NCBI GenBank assembly: GCA_014879845.1 | Contig: JACSRI010000129.1 | Location: forward strand, 1-64,000 | Length of the DNA stretch: 64,000 nt | Origin: Opitutaceae bacterium | GTDB taxonomy: Bacteria > Verrucomicrobiota > Verrucomicrobiia > Opitutales > Opitutaceae | Direction: 5' to 3' | Part shown: one piece after another, positions 1-8,230 of the stretch | Layout of the letters: the number at the start of each line of letters is the position of its first letter | Position numbering within the stretch: position 1 is the stretch's first letter | The notes under the pieces: generated by a model | Database searches by the model: none | What the model saw: the letters and a program-made list of their open reading frames with translations, nothing else | What the model was told of the DNA's origin: nothing | Position numbers and translations under genes: made by a program

Positions 1-19
1 GCCCCAGGGAGTTCCCCCC

Positions 20-56
20 ATATCCGACACCCTGTCACCGCACCGAGATCGGATAT
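20..56. promoter_or_regulatory. 8-bp inverted repeat (ATATCCGA / TCGGATAT)
   Basis: Perfect arms lie at 20-27 and 49-56 with a 21-nt spacer. They sit about 65 nt upstream of a small ORF with a good ribosome binding site. The spacing would suit two half-sites or a loose hairpin. It could equally be the 3' end of whatever lies left of the window. The function is unknown. Confidence 0.3.
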
Positions 57-122
57 GCAGTCCCACAGCCCAGGCGCTAGCCTCTACCGCGGTCCCCCGC
101 CCAAGACAAAAGGAGTCATAGG

Positions 123-260
123 ATGAATCGTTGGATTCCCGCCGTCGCCGCGTTGACGGAGGTACTCCTGCGGTGCGGGACGCCTCTGTCGCTGAACCGG
201 CGGTCGTCCAAGTACGGACCGTTCTCACGGTGGATGGAGCGCCGTGCGGTTACGTCATGA
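123..260 (+). CDS. possible small protein, 45 aa
   Basis: An ATG is preceded by AGGAG with 7 nt of spacing, one of the best Shine-Dalgarno sites in the window. The 45-codon frame closes at TGA and lies convergent to the epimerase gene, 33 nt away. A TAGCCT hexamer at 78-83 could serve as a -10 box. The product is basic and Arg/Ser-rich after a short apolar start (MNRWIPAVAALTEVLL). It has no recognisable domain, and the composition is close to what random high-GC sequence gives. It is kept only because of the ribosome binding site and the lack of any other gene in this 293-nt stretch. Confidence 0.3.
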   Translation: MNRWIPAVAALTEVLLRCGTPLSLNRRSSKYGPFSRWMERRAVTS

Positions 261-293
261 ACATGAGCGGGGGCGACATGCGCCTCCCGGCCA

Positions 294-1340
294 TCACCCG
301 CCGCCCCAGGCCGCGCGAGCCGGCCCAAGATCACGCACAGCGGCGTCCAAGCCCCGTTGATAAGCGGCGACGAGCGCGTCCCACGCGGCGTTGGCCGGCG
401 CGTCGATCTGCCGGCGCGAGACGTCGGCATCGTACCACGCGATCGAACGGCGGATGCCGTCGCGAAAACGCGTGGTCGCCACGAAGTCGGGGACGAAGCG
501 CTTGATCTTCGTGTTGTCGAGGACGACGGAGTTGGCCTTGTCGCCCTGCAGCCCGCCGAGCGCGCCCGGCAGGCAGGCCGTGATGAAGTCGGAGGCGATG
601 TGCACGAAGTTCGGCTTCGCCACGCCCGCCGCTTCGGCCACGGCCTCGTAGATCTGGTTCCAGTTCAGCACCTCGTCCGAGGTGATGTGGAAGGGCTGCC
701 CGATCGCCTGCTGGTGGCCGAAAAGACCGACGAAGGCTTTCGCGAAATCGCTGTTGTGCGTAAGCGTCCACAGTGAGGTGCCATCGCCCGGAATGATGAC
801 CGGCGCGCCGCGGCGCATGCGGTCGATCGCGGTGTAGGGCATGGGCCAGCTGTTGACCGCGAGCGGGATGACCGTCTCGCCGTAGGTGAAGGACGGCCGC
901 ACGATCGTGACCGGAAAGTTCTCCTCGCGCAGCGCGCGCATGAGCCGGTCCTCGCAAGCGATCTTGTTGCGTGAGTAGTCCCATAATGGATTCGCGAGCG
1001 GGGTCGACTCCGTCACGAGGTAGTGCGTGACCGGCTTCTGGTAGGCGCTGGCCGAGCTGATGTAGAGATATTGCCCCACGCGTCCGCGCAGGAGCGCGAG
1101 ACGTTGCTCGAGTTGCTCCGGCGTGAAGGTGAGGAAATCCGCCACCACGTCGAAGCGCTCGTCCCCGAGCGCGCGTGCGGCCGAGGCGGGATCGTTGATG
1201 TCACCGATGAGCTGACGCGTCCCCGGCATCGCACCGCGCTGGCCGCGGTTGAGCAACGTGACATCGAAGCCGCGCTCCACCGCGAGGCGCGTACACGCCG
1301 TGCTAATGATCCCGGTGCCGCCGATGAAGAGGACGCGCAT
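294..1340 (-). CDS. NAD-dependent epimerase/dehydratase family protein
   Basis: This is an extended short-chain dehydrogenase/reductase of 348 aa. The N-terminal Rossmann motif GGTGIIS at residues 8-14 matches the TGxxGxxG nucleotide site in loose form. A variant catalytic region follows: SSASAYQKP around residue 97 supplies the Ser/Tyr neighbourhood. Further on are VRPSFTYGE and PGDGTSLWTLTHNSDFAKAF, typical of nucleoside-diphosphate-sugar epimerases and of the mRNA-binding-protein/isoflavone-reductase branch. The substrate cannot be told. It is probably cytoplasmic. The gene starts at ATG 1340 and stands alone, with a REP-like inverted repeat between it and the rtcB-like gene upstream. Confidence 0.85.
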   Translation of the reverse strand: MRVLFIGGTGIISTACTRLAVERGFDVTLLNRGQRGAMPGTRQLIGDINDPASAARALGDERFDVVADFLTFTPEQLEQRLALLRGRVGQYLYISSASAYQKPVTHYLVTESTPLANPLWDYSRNKIACEDRLMRALREENFPVTIVRPSFTYGETVIPLAVNSWPMPYTAIDRMRRGAPVIIPGDGTSLWTLTHNSDFAKAFVGLFGHQQAIGQPFHITSDEVLNWNQIYEAVAEAAGVAKPNFVHIASDFITACLPGALGGLQGDKANSVVLDNTKIKRFVPDFVATTRFRDGIRRSIAWYDADVSRRQIDAPANAAWDALVAAYQRGLDAAVRDLGPARAAWGGG

Positions 1341-1416
1341 GGGTCAGACGTGATCCGGATGCGAACGAACCGCAAGGCCGACGGCCGTGCGAACGGTGGA
1401 CTGTGCTCTCGGAGAT

Positions 1417-1492
1417 TTGGCCGCAAAGAACACCGAGAGCACAAAGAGGCCTGTGCCTTGATCTCTGTGCTCTCTGCGTTCCTTGCGGCTAA
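1417..1492. repeat. REP-like imperfect inverted repeat
   Basis: Two 31-nt arms (1417-1447 and 1462-1492) are complementary at about 26 of 31 positions around a 14-nt loop. The left arm begins TTGGCCGCAAAGAACACC and the right arm ends CGTTCCTTGCGGCTAA. It fills the gap between two minus-strand genes and is not coding. Dispersed palindromes built on GCCGCAAAG(A/G)AC...GAGAGCACA are, from memory, seen in intergenic regions of related genomes. It could fold in RNA as a long hairpin ending the rtcB-like transcript. Confidence 0.7.
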
Positions 1493-1508
1493 CTTGCTTG
1501 AATCTGGA

Positions 1509-3059
1509 TCAGTCTTCGTCGCCTGCCTCGTCGCGCCCCTCGCGCCTCGCCGCCTTGTGCGCGGCCTTTTTCTCGCGGCGCGCTTTCGCCCAATACGGCT
1601 CCTCCTGCTCGCCAGCCATGATGCAGCCGCGCGGCTGGATCTCGCCCACCACGCGCGCGAGGCCGAACTGCGCGATCTGCGCCTTCACCTTGGTCGCATC
1701 CTTATAGCCGAGCGGTGACTCCGAGAGATCCGGCGCGCCGCAGAACCAGCGGATATCCAGGCCGCGCGTCTCGCGTGTGATCGCCTCCTGCACGCGGCCG
1801 GCGTCGAGCTCGCCGTCGGCGTCCTTGAACTCGCGCAGCGTGGCCGAGCGCGAGCGGTTGCGGCCCGCGCCGTGCGGGCAGAAGGAGAGGAAGGCCTCGT
1901 TGTCCGCGCCGAGCACGACGAGAATTTCGCGCGCCATGTTCAGCGGGATCAGGCCGAGCAGAGGCTGGCCCTCTCGTCCGGGATCGGTGCTGCGCCAGGC
2001 CGGAGTCGCACCCTTGCCGTGGAAGAAGGCGTCACCGCGCTTCCAGACGAAGTTGTGCTCATTGCCGACCTGCACGAGCGGGCGCTGGCCGATGCGACGC
2101 AGAAAAGCCGCGTGGATCTGCGCGTGGTTTTCGCGCGTCCAGCGCGAGACGTACTGCAGCGCGTCCCAGTAGTCGCGACCCTCGGGCGAATCATACGGCA
2201 GCCACGCGGCGGCGTCCGGGATGTCCTTGGCGTTTTCGCGGCAAAACTTCTCCGCCGCGACCTGCCCGCGTTTGTAGACGTCGGCGCCGAGGCCGCGCGA
2301 GCCGTGGTGCGTCACGAGCACGTTGAACACGCCGTCGCGGCGCTCGATCCACTGCGCGAGCTCGGTGTAGCCGACGGCCTCGAGCGCCGCACGCTGCGCA
2401 TCCGAGAAACTGATATGCCCGACGTAGGCGAAGTGGTTGCCGTCGCCCTGGGTGCCCAAGAAGTCGCGTGCGCGGCTGTGCAGGTCGCGCAGGAAGGGGT
2501 TGTCCCACACCGGCTCCTCGAGCACGGGCGAGGTCCACTGGTCGCCGCGGGGCCGTCCGCCGGCGCCGAAATGCGTGGTCTTCTGGAGCTGGTCCATCAG
2601 CTCTCCGGTCGGGTGATTGGCCGGGAAGAAGGTGGCGAACATCGAACAGCAGATGTCGGCCGAGTGCGCGCCGGGGATGATGGCATTCGCCACCTCGATA
2701 CCACCGCCCACCGGGATGGTGGCACGCACCGGACTGGTGGGACACGCATCGGGCATGACGACACCGCGCTGGACGACCGGCACGTGCAACAGCTCGCGCA
2801 TGCGGGCGCGCACGGCCGCCAGGTTGGCCTTCTCCTCATCGTTCTCCGCCTCGATCGCCTCGGCCAGCGGCGCCGGCTCATGCCGCGTCAGGATCACCGC
2901 GAGTTGCTTGGGAAATTCGCGCTCGAGTTCGGCGAACATCGGCTCGCGCGCCATGCCGCCCGCCTCGAGCTCGCGCGCCCGGCGCAATGCCGCGCCGAGC
3001 CGGCGGCCTTCGTGCCAGCCGGCGGCGATGAGGTCGCGGGCCTTGATTTCCATGGGCAT
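1509..3059 (-). CDS. RtcB-family RNA-splicing ligase homologue
   Basis: RtcB joins RNA 2',3'-cyclic phosphate or 3'-phosphate ends to 5'-OH ends with GTP and Mn2+. Conserved blocks are present: MPDACP (about 102), DICCSM (135-140, supplying the metal Asp and Cys), GDGNHF, VTHHGSRGLG, VGNEHNF, FHGKGATPA and PHGAGRNRSR, the last holding the His that is guanylylated in RtcB. At 516 aa it is about 100 residues longer than E. coli RtcB (408 aa). The extra length is a helical N-terminal extension of about 95 residues. Several normally Gly-rich motifs are altered: DICCSM instead of DIGCGM, GDGNHF instead of GGGNHF, and MPDACP without the usual His-Gly. It is therefore a divergent RtcB-like subfamily and true ligase activity is not certain. 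ATG at 3053 is an alternative start. No RNA-repair partner (archease, RtcA) is nearby. Confidence 0.88.
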   Translation of the reverse strand: MPMEIKARDLIAAGWHEGRRLGAALRRARELEAGGMAREPMFAELEREFPKQLAVILTRHEPAPLAEAIEAENDEEKANLAAVRARMRELLHVPVVQRGVVMPDACPTSPVRATIPVGGGIEVANAIIPGAHSADICCSMFATFFPANHPTGELMDQLQKTTHFGAGGRPRGDQWTSPVLEEPVWDNPFLRDLHSRARDFLGTQGDGNHFAYVGHISFSDAQRAALEAVGYTELAQWIERRDGVFNVLVTHHGSRGLGADVYKRGQVAAEKFCRENAKDIPDAAAWLPYDSPEGRDYWDALQYVSRWTRENHAQIHAAFLRRIGQRPLVQVGNEHNFVWKRGDAFFHGKGATPAWRSTDPGREGQPLLGLIPLNMAREILVVLGADNEAFLSFCPHGAGRNRSRSATLREFKDADGELDAGRVQEAITRETRGLDIRWFCGAPDLSESPLGYKDATKVKAQIAQFGLARVVGEIQPRGCIMAGEQEEPYWAKARREKKAAHKAARREGRDEAGDED

Positions 3060-3151
3060 GGTGGGAATCTCGCACCGTCAACGGCGCACGTCGACTGCAG
3101 GTCAAGGGGCGCGCGCCTCGCCGTCGCGGGCAGCAGTGAACGTTGGCGAAA

Positions 3152-3442
3152 CTACCCGATGCGACACCCGATCACCTGCGTGGCGCTGCCGAAGAACTGA
3201 CGCGCGAAGGTCACCTTGAATCCCGCAGTGTGGAAAATATCGGCGACCACATGCGCGGAACCCGGCAGCGCCCGCACCGCCCGGCGCCGCCAGAAGTAGG
3301 CGAAACCCAGGGATGAGATCATGTTCACGAGCCCGTAGGTCTGCGCCATCTCGTCGAACAGACGCTTGATGAAGGCTTCAGCGTGCGTGTCGACCGAGCC
3401 CCTCTCGGCAAAACACGGCGCAGTTTTCCGGGGGTCGACCAT
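3152..3442 (-). pseudogene. internally deleted UbiE-like SAM methyltransferase remnant
   Basis: The 96-aa frame begins like a UbiE/COQ5 methyltransferase: AFIKRLFDEMAQTYGLVNMI, then SSLGFAYFWRRRAVRALPG. It jumps directly to what looks like the C-terminal strand of the same fold, HTAGFKVTFARQFFGSATQ. The whole SAM-binding core (motif I, the acidic loop, motifs II-III, roughly 100-150 residues) is missing. The reading frame stays open, so the likely history is an in-frame internal deletion. A functional methyltransferase is not possible. A short folded relic protein cannot be excluded. The start could be ATG 3442 or a later codon. Confidence 0.6.
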
Positions 3443-3562
3443 GGTGATGCGGACTTACTCCATGCAGTGGCAACTCCATGCCCGCGTCGACCGCCAACAT
3501 CGTCCGCCATTTGACTTCGCCACGCGCACGACTTGCTTGCGCCCCTTCTTCATCTGCACCGC

Positions 3563-4630
3563 ATGCACCTGCTCACGCCCTTCCAACTCGGCTCCTTGTC
3601 CGTTCCCAACCGCGTCTTCCTCGCGGCGCTCACCCGCACGCGCTGCGATGCGAACAACGTGCCCACCGACCTCGTCGTGCAGCACTACGTGCAACGCGCC
3701 TCCGGGGGCCTGCTCTTCACCGATGCCACGATGGTGTCGCCCGACTCGCAGGCCTGGCTGCGTCAGCCCTCGATCCACTCACCCGCGCACATCGCAGGCT
3801 GGCGTCGCGTGACGGAGGCGGTGCACGCCGCCGGCGGACGCATCTTCATGCAGCTCTGGCATCCCGGGCGGGCCACGCATGAGGAAAACAACGGCGGCAC
3901 CCAGCCCGTCTCCTCCTCGGACAAACCCATCCGCAACGACCACATCCACACACCCAAGGGCCGCCGCCCCTATCCCGTGCCGCGCCCGCTGCGCGCCGAG
4001 GAGATTCCCCTCTATATCGAGCACTTCCGCCTCGCGGCGGAAAACGCCCGCGCTGCCGGTTTCGACGGCGTGCAGCTGCACGGCGCGCACGGCTACCTCA
4101 TCGACCAGTTCCTGCGTGACGGCGTCAACGACCGCACCGACGCCTACGGCGGCTCGATTGCCAATCGCGCGCGTTTCCTCTTCGAGACCATCGACGCCGC
4201 CATCGGCATCTTCGGCGCCGACCGCGTGGGCGTGCGCATCTCGCCGCGCGTTGCCTTCAACGACATGGTCGACTCCGACCCCGCCGGGCTCGTGCGCCAC
4301 GTCGCGATCGAGTGCCAGCGCCGCCGCCTCGGCCACCTCGAGCTGCGCCACGACGGCGGCATGACGCCCGAGGAGGTCGAACTCGCGAAGATTGCCCGCG
4401 CCCACTTCCAAGGTCCGCTCCTGCGCAACGGCGGATTCACGCGCGAGACCGGCGAGCAGGCCATCGCCGACGGCCTGGCCGACGCCATCGTCTACGGCAC
4501 CGCCTTCCTCGCCAATCCCGACCTGCCGCGGCGTTTCCTGCTCAACGCGCCGCTCAACCCACTCGACGACGCCCACCTCTATATCGGCGGGGCCAAGGGC
4601 TACACCGACTACCCGGCGCTCCCGGTCTGA
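3563..4630 (+). CDS. Old Yellow Enzyme family NADH:flavin oxidoreductase (NemA-like)
   Basis: This FMN-dependent TIM-barrel reductase of about 355 aa would reduce activated C=C bonds of enals, enones, maleimides or nitro esters with NAD(P)H. Family signatures are visible: LGSLSVPNRVFLAALTRTR near the N-terminus, MQLWHPGR, a long form of the active-site segment (FDGVQLHGAHGYLIDQFL, with the paired substrate-binding His/His variant), NDRTDAYGGS, and the phosphate-binding FTRETGEQAI...DAIVYGTAFLANPDL. The start is set at ATG 3563; a TTG 30 nt upstream is possible but less likely. It is convergent with terC and shares the palindromic hairpin between them. Confidence 0.93.
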   Translation: MHLLTPFQLGSLSVPNRVFLAALTRTRCDANNVPTDLVVQHYVQRASGGLLFTDATMVSPDSQAWLRQPSIHSPAHIAGWRRVTEAVHAAGGRIFMQLWHPGRATHEENNGGTQPVSSSDKPIRNDHIHTPKGRRPYPVPRPLRAEEIPLYIEHFRLAAENARAAGFDGVQLHGAHGYLIDQFLRDGVNDRTDAYGGSIANRARFLFETIDAAIGIFGADRVGVRISPRVAFNDMVDSDPAGLVRHVAIECQRRRLGHLELRHDGGMTPEEVELAKIARAHFQGPLLRNGGFTRETGEQAIADGLADAIVYGTAFLANPDLPRRFLLNAPLNPLDDAHLYIGGAKGYTDYPALPV

Positions 4631-4761
4631 GCCTCGGCTGAAATGGCCATAGGAGGCACGGAAGGCTCAGGCGGTAGGCCTCCGACCTCGTGTGCCTCTT
4701 GAGCCTGATGTGGCCCTTCCGCCCGCCCCGCGGCCACGCGGAGGCCGCGCCGCTCCTCGCG

Positions 4762-4788
4762 CCATTGTCATCCATTGGATGACAATGG
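4762..4788. terminator. perfect 12-bp hairpin between convergent genes
   Basis: CCATTGTCATCC and GGATGACAATGG pair perfectly around a 3-nt ATT loop. The hairpin lies 11 nt downstream of the terC stop and 131 nt downstream of the OYE gene. There is no T-run on either strand, so it may act as a weak bidirectional terminator or an RNA-stabilising end. A second, shuffled-looking repeat (AGGCAC/AGGCTCA on one side, GTGCCT/TGAGCC on the other) occupies 4653-4720. Confidence 0.6.
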
Positions 4789-4799
4789 TGCGGAGGGGT

Positions 4800-5729
4800 T
4801 CAGTGCGCTGGAGCGACCTTCTTCGGGAAGAGCAGCGAGAGGCCGATCGAGGCGCCGAGCACGAGGGCGATGACCACGAGCGACGCGGCGGTGGGGATCT
4901 TCCACGCCGTGTGGCCGAGGAGCATCTTCACGCCGACGAAGACCAGCACCACGCCCAGGCCGAGCTTGAGCAGGTGGAACTTGTCGATCACACCGCCGAG
5001 CACGAAGTAGAGCGAGCGCAGGCCGAGGATGGCGAAGACGTTCGACGTGTAGACGATGAACGGGTCGCGCGTCACCGCGAAGATCGCGGGGATCGAGTCG
5101 ACGGCGAAGATCAAGTCCGAGACCTCGACGAGCACGAGCACGAGCAACAACGGCGTGGCCAACCAGCGCCCGGCCTGGCGGACGATGAAACTCTGGCCCT
5201 GGTAGTCCGGCGTCATCGGCACGAAACGCTTGAAGAGCCGCACCACCGGATTGCGCTCGGGGTGGATCTCCTCGTCGCGCTTCACCAGCATCTTGATGCC
5301 GGTGAGGATAAGGAAGCCGCCGAAGATCCAGATGATCCAGGCAAATTTCGCGATCAGTGCCGCGCCGAGGCCGATCATGATCGCGCGCATGACGAGCGCG
5401 CCGAGCACGCCCCAGAAGAGCACGCGGTGCCGGTACTCCTGCGGCACGCCGAAGTAGGAGAAGAGCAGCGCGAACACGAACACGTTGTCCATGCTCAGCG
5501 AATACTCGATGAGGTAACCGGTCAGGAACTCGAGCGCCGGCTGCTCACCGCGAAAGTGCCAGATGCCGAAGTTGAAGAGCAGGGCCAGCGTGATCCACAC
5601 CACCGTCCAGGTGAGCGACTCGCGGAACGAGACGACGTGCGCCTTGCGATGGAACACGCCGAGATCGATCGCGAGCATCGCGAAGACGAAGAGATGGAAA
5701 CCGATCCAAAGCCAGGGATGTTGACTCAT
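4800..5729 (-). CDS. TerC/Alx family integral membrane protein
   Basis: This 309-aa polytopic protein has about eight to nine hydrophobic segments and the family hallmarks: DLGVFHRK near residue 24, YSLSMDNVFVFALLF with the conserved acidic membrane residue, VEVSDLIFAVDSIPAIFAVT, and FVGVKMLLGH near the C-terminus. TerC/Alx proteins are linked to tellurite resistance, alkaline response and Mn2+ export at the inner membrane. Recent work on the family supports Mn2+ handling; which role applies here is unknown. Its start is 5 nt after the stop of the site-2 protease gene, so the two are almost certainly co-transcribed. Confidence 0.92.
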   Translation of the reverse strand: MSQHPWLWIGFHLFVFAMLAIDLGVFHRKAHVVSFRESLTWTVVWITLALLFNFGIWHFRGEQPALEFLTGYLIEYSLSMDNVFVFALLFSYFGVPQEYRHRVLFWGVLGALVMRAIMIGLGAALIAKFAWIIWIFGGFLILTGIKMLVKRDEEIHPERNPVVRLFKRFVPMTPDYQGQSFIVRQAGRWLATPLLLVLVLVEVSDLIFAVDSIPAIFAVTRDPFIVYTSNVFAILGLRSLYFVLGGVIDKFHLLKLGLGVVLVFVGVKMLLGHTAWKIPTAASLVVIALVLGASIGLSLLFPKKVAPAH

Positions 5730-5734
5730 GTTGT

Positions 5735-6895
5735 TCAGGAAAGCACCGGCTCGCGGCGCGCCGGGGAGGCAAAGCGGACGTAGGGTCGCGGGAGCGGAGG
5801 CGGCGAGCCCGGCGGCCGGCGCGCGGCGAGGGCGGAGCGCACCATGAAGAGCTCGCCGACGTTGTCCGCAGTGATCAGTCCGACGAGGCGGACACCCGAG
5901 TAGACGGGCACGACGCCGCAGCGCTCCGGATCGCGCCGGCCGAGCACGTCCTCCAGCGGCTCGTCCGCGGAGGCGATGTCGAAGCTGCGATCCACGATCG
6001 TGACGACGCTCGCATGCGGATCGGACTCGCGCAACGCGCGGAAGAGCCGGTCGTGGGTGACGATGCCGATCACGCCCGCGCCCTCCATGACGGGAAAGTC
6101 GCGCTGCGACCCGGCCAGGAGCAGGCGCGCGGCGTCGCCGATCGTGTCGCGCGCATCAAGGGTGAGAAAATCCGTGAGCATGGCCTCGCGCGCGGGGAGC
6201 CCGCGCAGCGTGTCCTTCAGCTCGGCGGCGGAGGCCTCCTCGGCCGCACCGATCCAGACGAAGAGCGCGATGAGAATCAGCATCGGGTTGCCGAACAGGC
6301 CGAGCACGCCGAAGACGATCGCCATGCCCTGGCCGACGTTGGCCGCGATGCGCGTGGCGCGCGCGTGATTGAGGCGCATCGCGAGCACCGCACGCAACAC
6401 CCGGCCGCCGTCCATCGGGAAGGCCGGCAGCAGGTTGAAGGCGACGAGGAAGAGATTCACCGCGAGCAGCCGCGCCGCGAAGGAGCCCTCGACGGGATCA
6501 AAGGAGGCCAGAGCCGCGACCTGTCCCGTCGCTCCGAGCCAGACCGCAAGGAGCGCGGCGATCACCACGTTCACGGCCGGGCCGGCGAGCGCGATCCACA
6601 GCTCCTGGCGCGGCGACTCGGGCATGCGCTCGAGCCGCGCCACGCCGCCGATCGGCAGCAGCGTGATGTCGCGCGTGCCCACGCCGAAACGCCGGGCCGC
6701 AAGGGCGTGCCCGTATTCGTGCAGCACGACACAGACAAACAGCGCGGAGAAAAACGCCAGGCCGCCGAGCGCCGCGACCGCGGAGCCCGTCTGCAGCCAC
6801 TGCGCGCCGGTGAGGAAGGCGAGCAGGAGCAGAAACGTGGCGTGGATACGCAGATCGATGCCGAGATAGCGACCGATGCTGAAGGACCATTTCAT
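5735..6895 (-). CDS. site-2 protease (M50 family) with two CBS domains
   Basis: An intramembrane zinc metalloprotease of 386 aa. Hydrophobic segments surround HEYGHALAARRFG (zinc-binding HExxH) and NLLPAFPMDGGRVLRA (the third ligand motif NxxPxxPxDGG). After about six transmembrane segments the C-terminal half carries a CBS pair (ARDTIGDAARLLLAGSQRDFPV and the block ending VRLVGLITADNV), a usual arrangement in this M50 branch that lets adenine nucleotides tune activity. The start chosen is ATG 6895 (MKWSFSIGRY, the usual beginning of this family). In-frame codons upstream to 6952 are probably untranslated. It sits between the HPF gene and terC. Confidence 0.92.
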   Translation of the reverse strand: MKWSFSIGRYLGIDLRIHATFLLLLAFLTGAQWLQTGSAVAALGGLAFFSALFVCVVLHEYGHALAARRFGVGTRDITLLPIGGVARLERMPESPRQELWIALAGPAVNVVIAALLAVWLGATGQVAALASFDPVEGSFAARLLAVNLFLVAFNLLPAFPMDGGRVLRAVLAMRLNHARATRIAANVGQGMAIVFGVLGLFGNPMLILIALFVWIGAAEEASAAELKDTLRGLPAREAMLTDFLTLDARDTIGDAARLLLAGSQRDFPVMEGAGVIGIVTHDRLFRALRESDPHASVVTIVDRSFDIASADEPLEDVLGRRDPERCGVVPVYSGVRLVGLITADNVGELFMVRSALAARRPPGSPPPLPRPYVRFASPARREPVLS

Positions 6896-6978
6896 GGTGC
6901 GGGATTTCCTGGTTTCAAAAACCGCGATGCCCGGACGGGGCGCATGCGCCACCGCCCGGGCGGATCGGCGTGGCCGGG

Positions 6979-7326
6979 TCAGCGGCTTCTCCGCCCGATG
7001 CGGAAGTTGGCTTCGTGTTTGCGGTGGGCGATGGTGCGACGCTCACGCCGGTCGGCGCGCTCGCGCAGCTTGCTTTCGAGTTCGGTCACGGCCCGGCGGA
7101 AGGCGTTGGCGACGGTGTGGTCGACCGCCTCGGCGCTCAGGTCCGGGCCGGGCACGGCGATGCGCACCTCGGCGCGGTAGGCCGGACTCTCCTCGGTGCG
7201 GTGCTCGAGCACCACGCTCGCGTCCTCGATACGGGCGAGCTCGGCCAGCGCGAAGAGCTGGTTCTCGACCATGGAGTCGAGCGCGTGAAAGGAACGAAGG
7301 CGGCGGTGACGGATGGTGAGTTTCAT
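6979..7326 (-). CDS. HPF/RaiA-like ribosome hibernation factor (S30EA fold)
   Basis: This 115-aa basic protein follows the S30EA/HPF pattern. A first beta strand MKLTIRHRRL leads into a helix with the aromatic/acidic face (MVENQLFALAELARIEDASV), then a strand (EESPAYRAEVRIAVPGPDL) and a second helix (VDHTVANAFRRAVTELESKLRERA). It ends in a basic Arg-rich tail. Short HPF proteins bind the 30S decoding region and promote 100S or inactive ribosomes in stationary phase. It lacks the long-HPF dimerisation domain. It lies between the YugP-like protease and the site-2 protease genes on the same strand, which suggests a stress-response operon. Confidence 0.8.
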   Translation of the reverse strand: MKLTIRHRRLRSFHALDSMVENQLFALAELARIEDASVVLEHRTEESPAYRAEVRIAVPGPDLSAEAVDHTVANAFRRAVTELESKLRERADRRERRTIAHRKHEANFRIGRRSR

Positions 7327-7383
7327 GGGGCGGCGTGGCGTTGGAGGTTTCTCTGATCGGGTGGTGGTGAGGCGGCCGCGAAA

Positions 7384-8073
7384 TCACTCGCGGTCGCGGC
7401 CGGTGAGCAGCGGCAGGAGGTGCCAGATGAGGTAGACGAGCGAGGTGATGAAGGCGGCCACGTAGGTCCACGCGGCGGCATCGAGCACCTTGCGCACGGC
7501 GAGTGCCTCGGCACCGGGCTGGATCATACCGAGCTCGCCGAGCACGGCTTTCGCGCGGCGCGACGCGTCGAACTCGACGGGCAGCGTCACGAGATTGAAG
7601 AGCGCGATGACGCCCCAGGCCGCCGCCATGATCAGCGCACCCGTCAGCGGCTGGATCAGACCGGTGAACATGCCGATGAGCGGCAGCCAGAGGACGATCT
7701 GGTTCGCATACGTGGCGGCGCCGACTGCGGCCATGCGCCACATCAGCGGCTTGTAGGCGCGCGCATGCTGGATGGCGTGCCCGCACTCGTGCGCGGAGAC
7801 GCCGAGCGCAGCGGCGGTGGCGCCGTGGTAGTTCGCGGTGGAGAGGACGAGCCGCTTGTGGATCGGGTCGTAGTGGTCGCTGAGCAAGCCGTCCTGCTCG
7901 GCGATCTCGACATCGCGGATACCGGCCCGGCGCAGGATGAACTCCGCCGCCTCGCGCCCGGTGATGCCGGAGAGGACGGGATCCTGGTTGTGCTTGTTGT
8001 AGGTGGAGCGCACGCGCGCCGCCGCCCAGAGGGAGAGCGCCAGGGTGGCGCCGAAGAGGATCCAGATGGTCAT
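7384..8073 (-). CDS. YugP-type neutral zinc metallopeptidase, membrane-bound
   Basis: The 229-aa product starts with one membrane segment (MTIWILFGATLALSLWAAAR). The family block GREAAEFILRRAGI follows, then the protease motif SAHECGHAIQH (HExxH) after LSTANYHG, then two further hydrophobic regions and LPVEFDASRRAK, which supplies the downstream Glu/Asp typical of these peptidases. It ends in a final membrane helix. ATG 8073 is chosen because upstream codons read Arg/Gly-rich, non-family sequence. It is first of the minus-strand group with the hibernation factor, the site-2 protease and TerC, and is transcribed divergently from the LysR regulator. Confidence 0.88.
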   Translation of the reverse strand: MTIWILFGATLALSLWAAARVRSTYNKHNQDPVLSGITGREAAEFILRRAGIRDVEIAEQDGLLSDHYDPIHKRLVLSTANYHGATAAALGVSAHECGHAIQHARAYKPLMWRMAAVGAATYANQIVLWLPLIGMFTGLIQPLTGALIMAAAWGVIALFNLVTLPVEFDASRRAKAVLGELGMIQPGAEALAVRKVLDAAAWTYVAAFITSLVYLIWHLLPLLTGRDRE

Positions 8074-8230
8074 GGTGGTGAAGGAGAGTGGTGGTGCGTG
8101 ACTGAAGCCGTCGTGCCCGACCGGGACGGAGCGCCCCGGCCTGCGACGCCGCGGAGAATAGCCTTGCCCGCCCGATTCGGCTAATACGACGTTTCTCAGG
8201 CTCACTTAGCTTATTCCTAAACCAGGAAAC

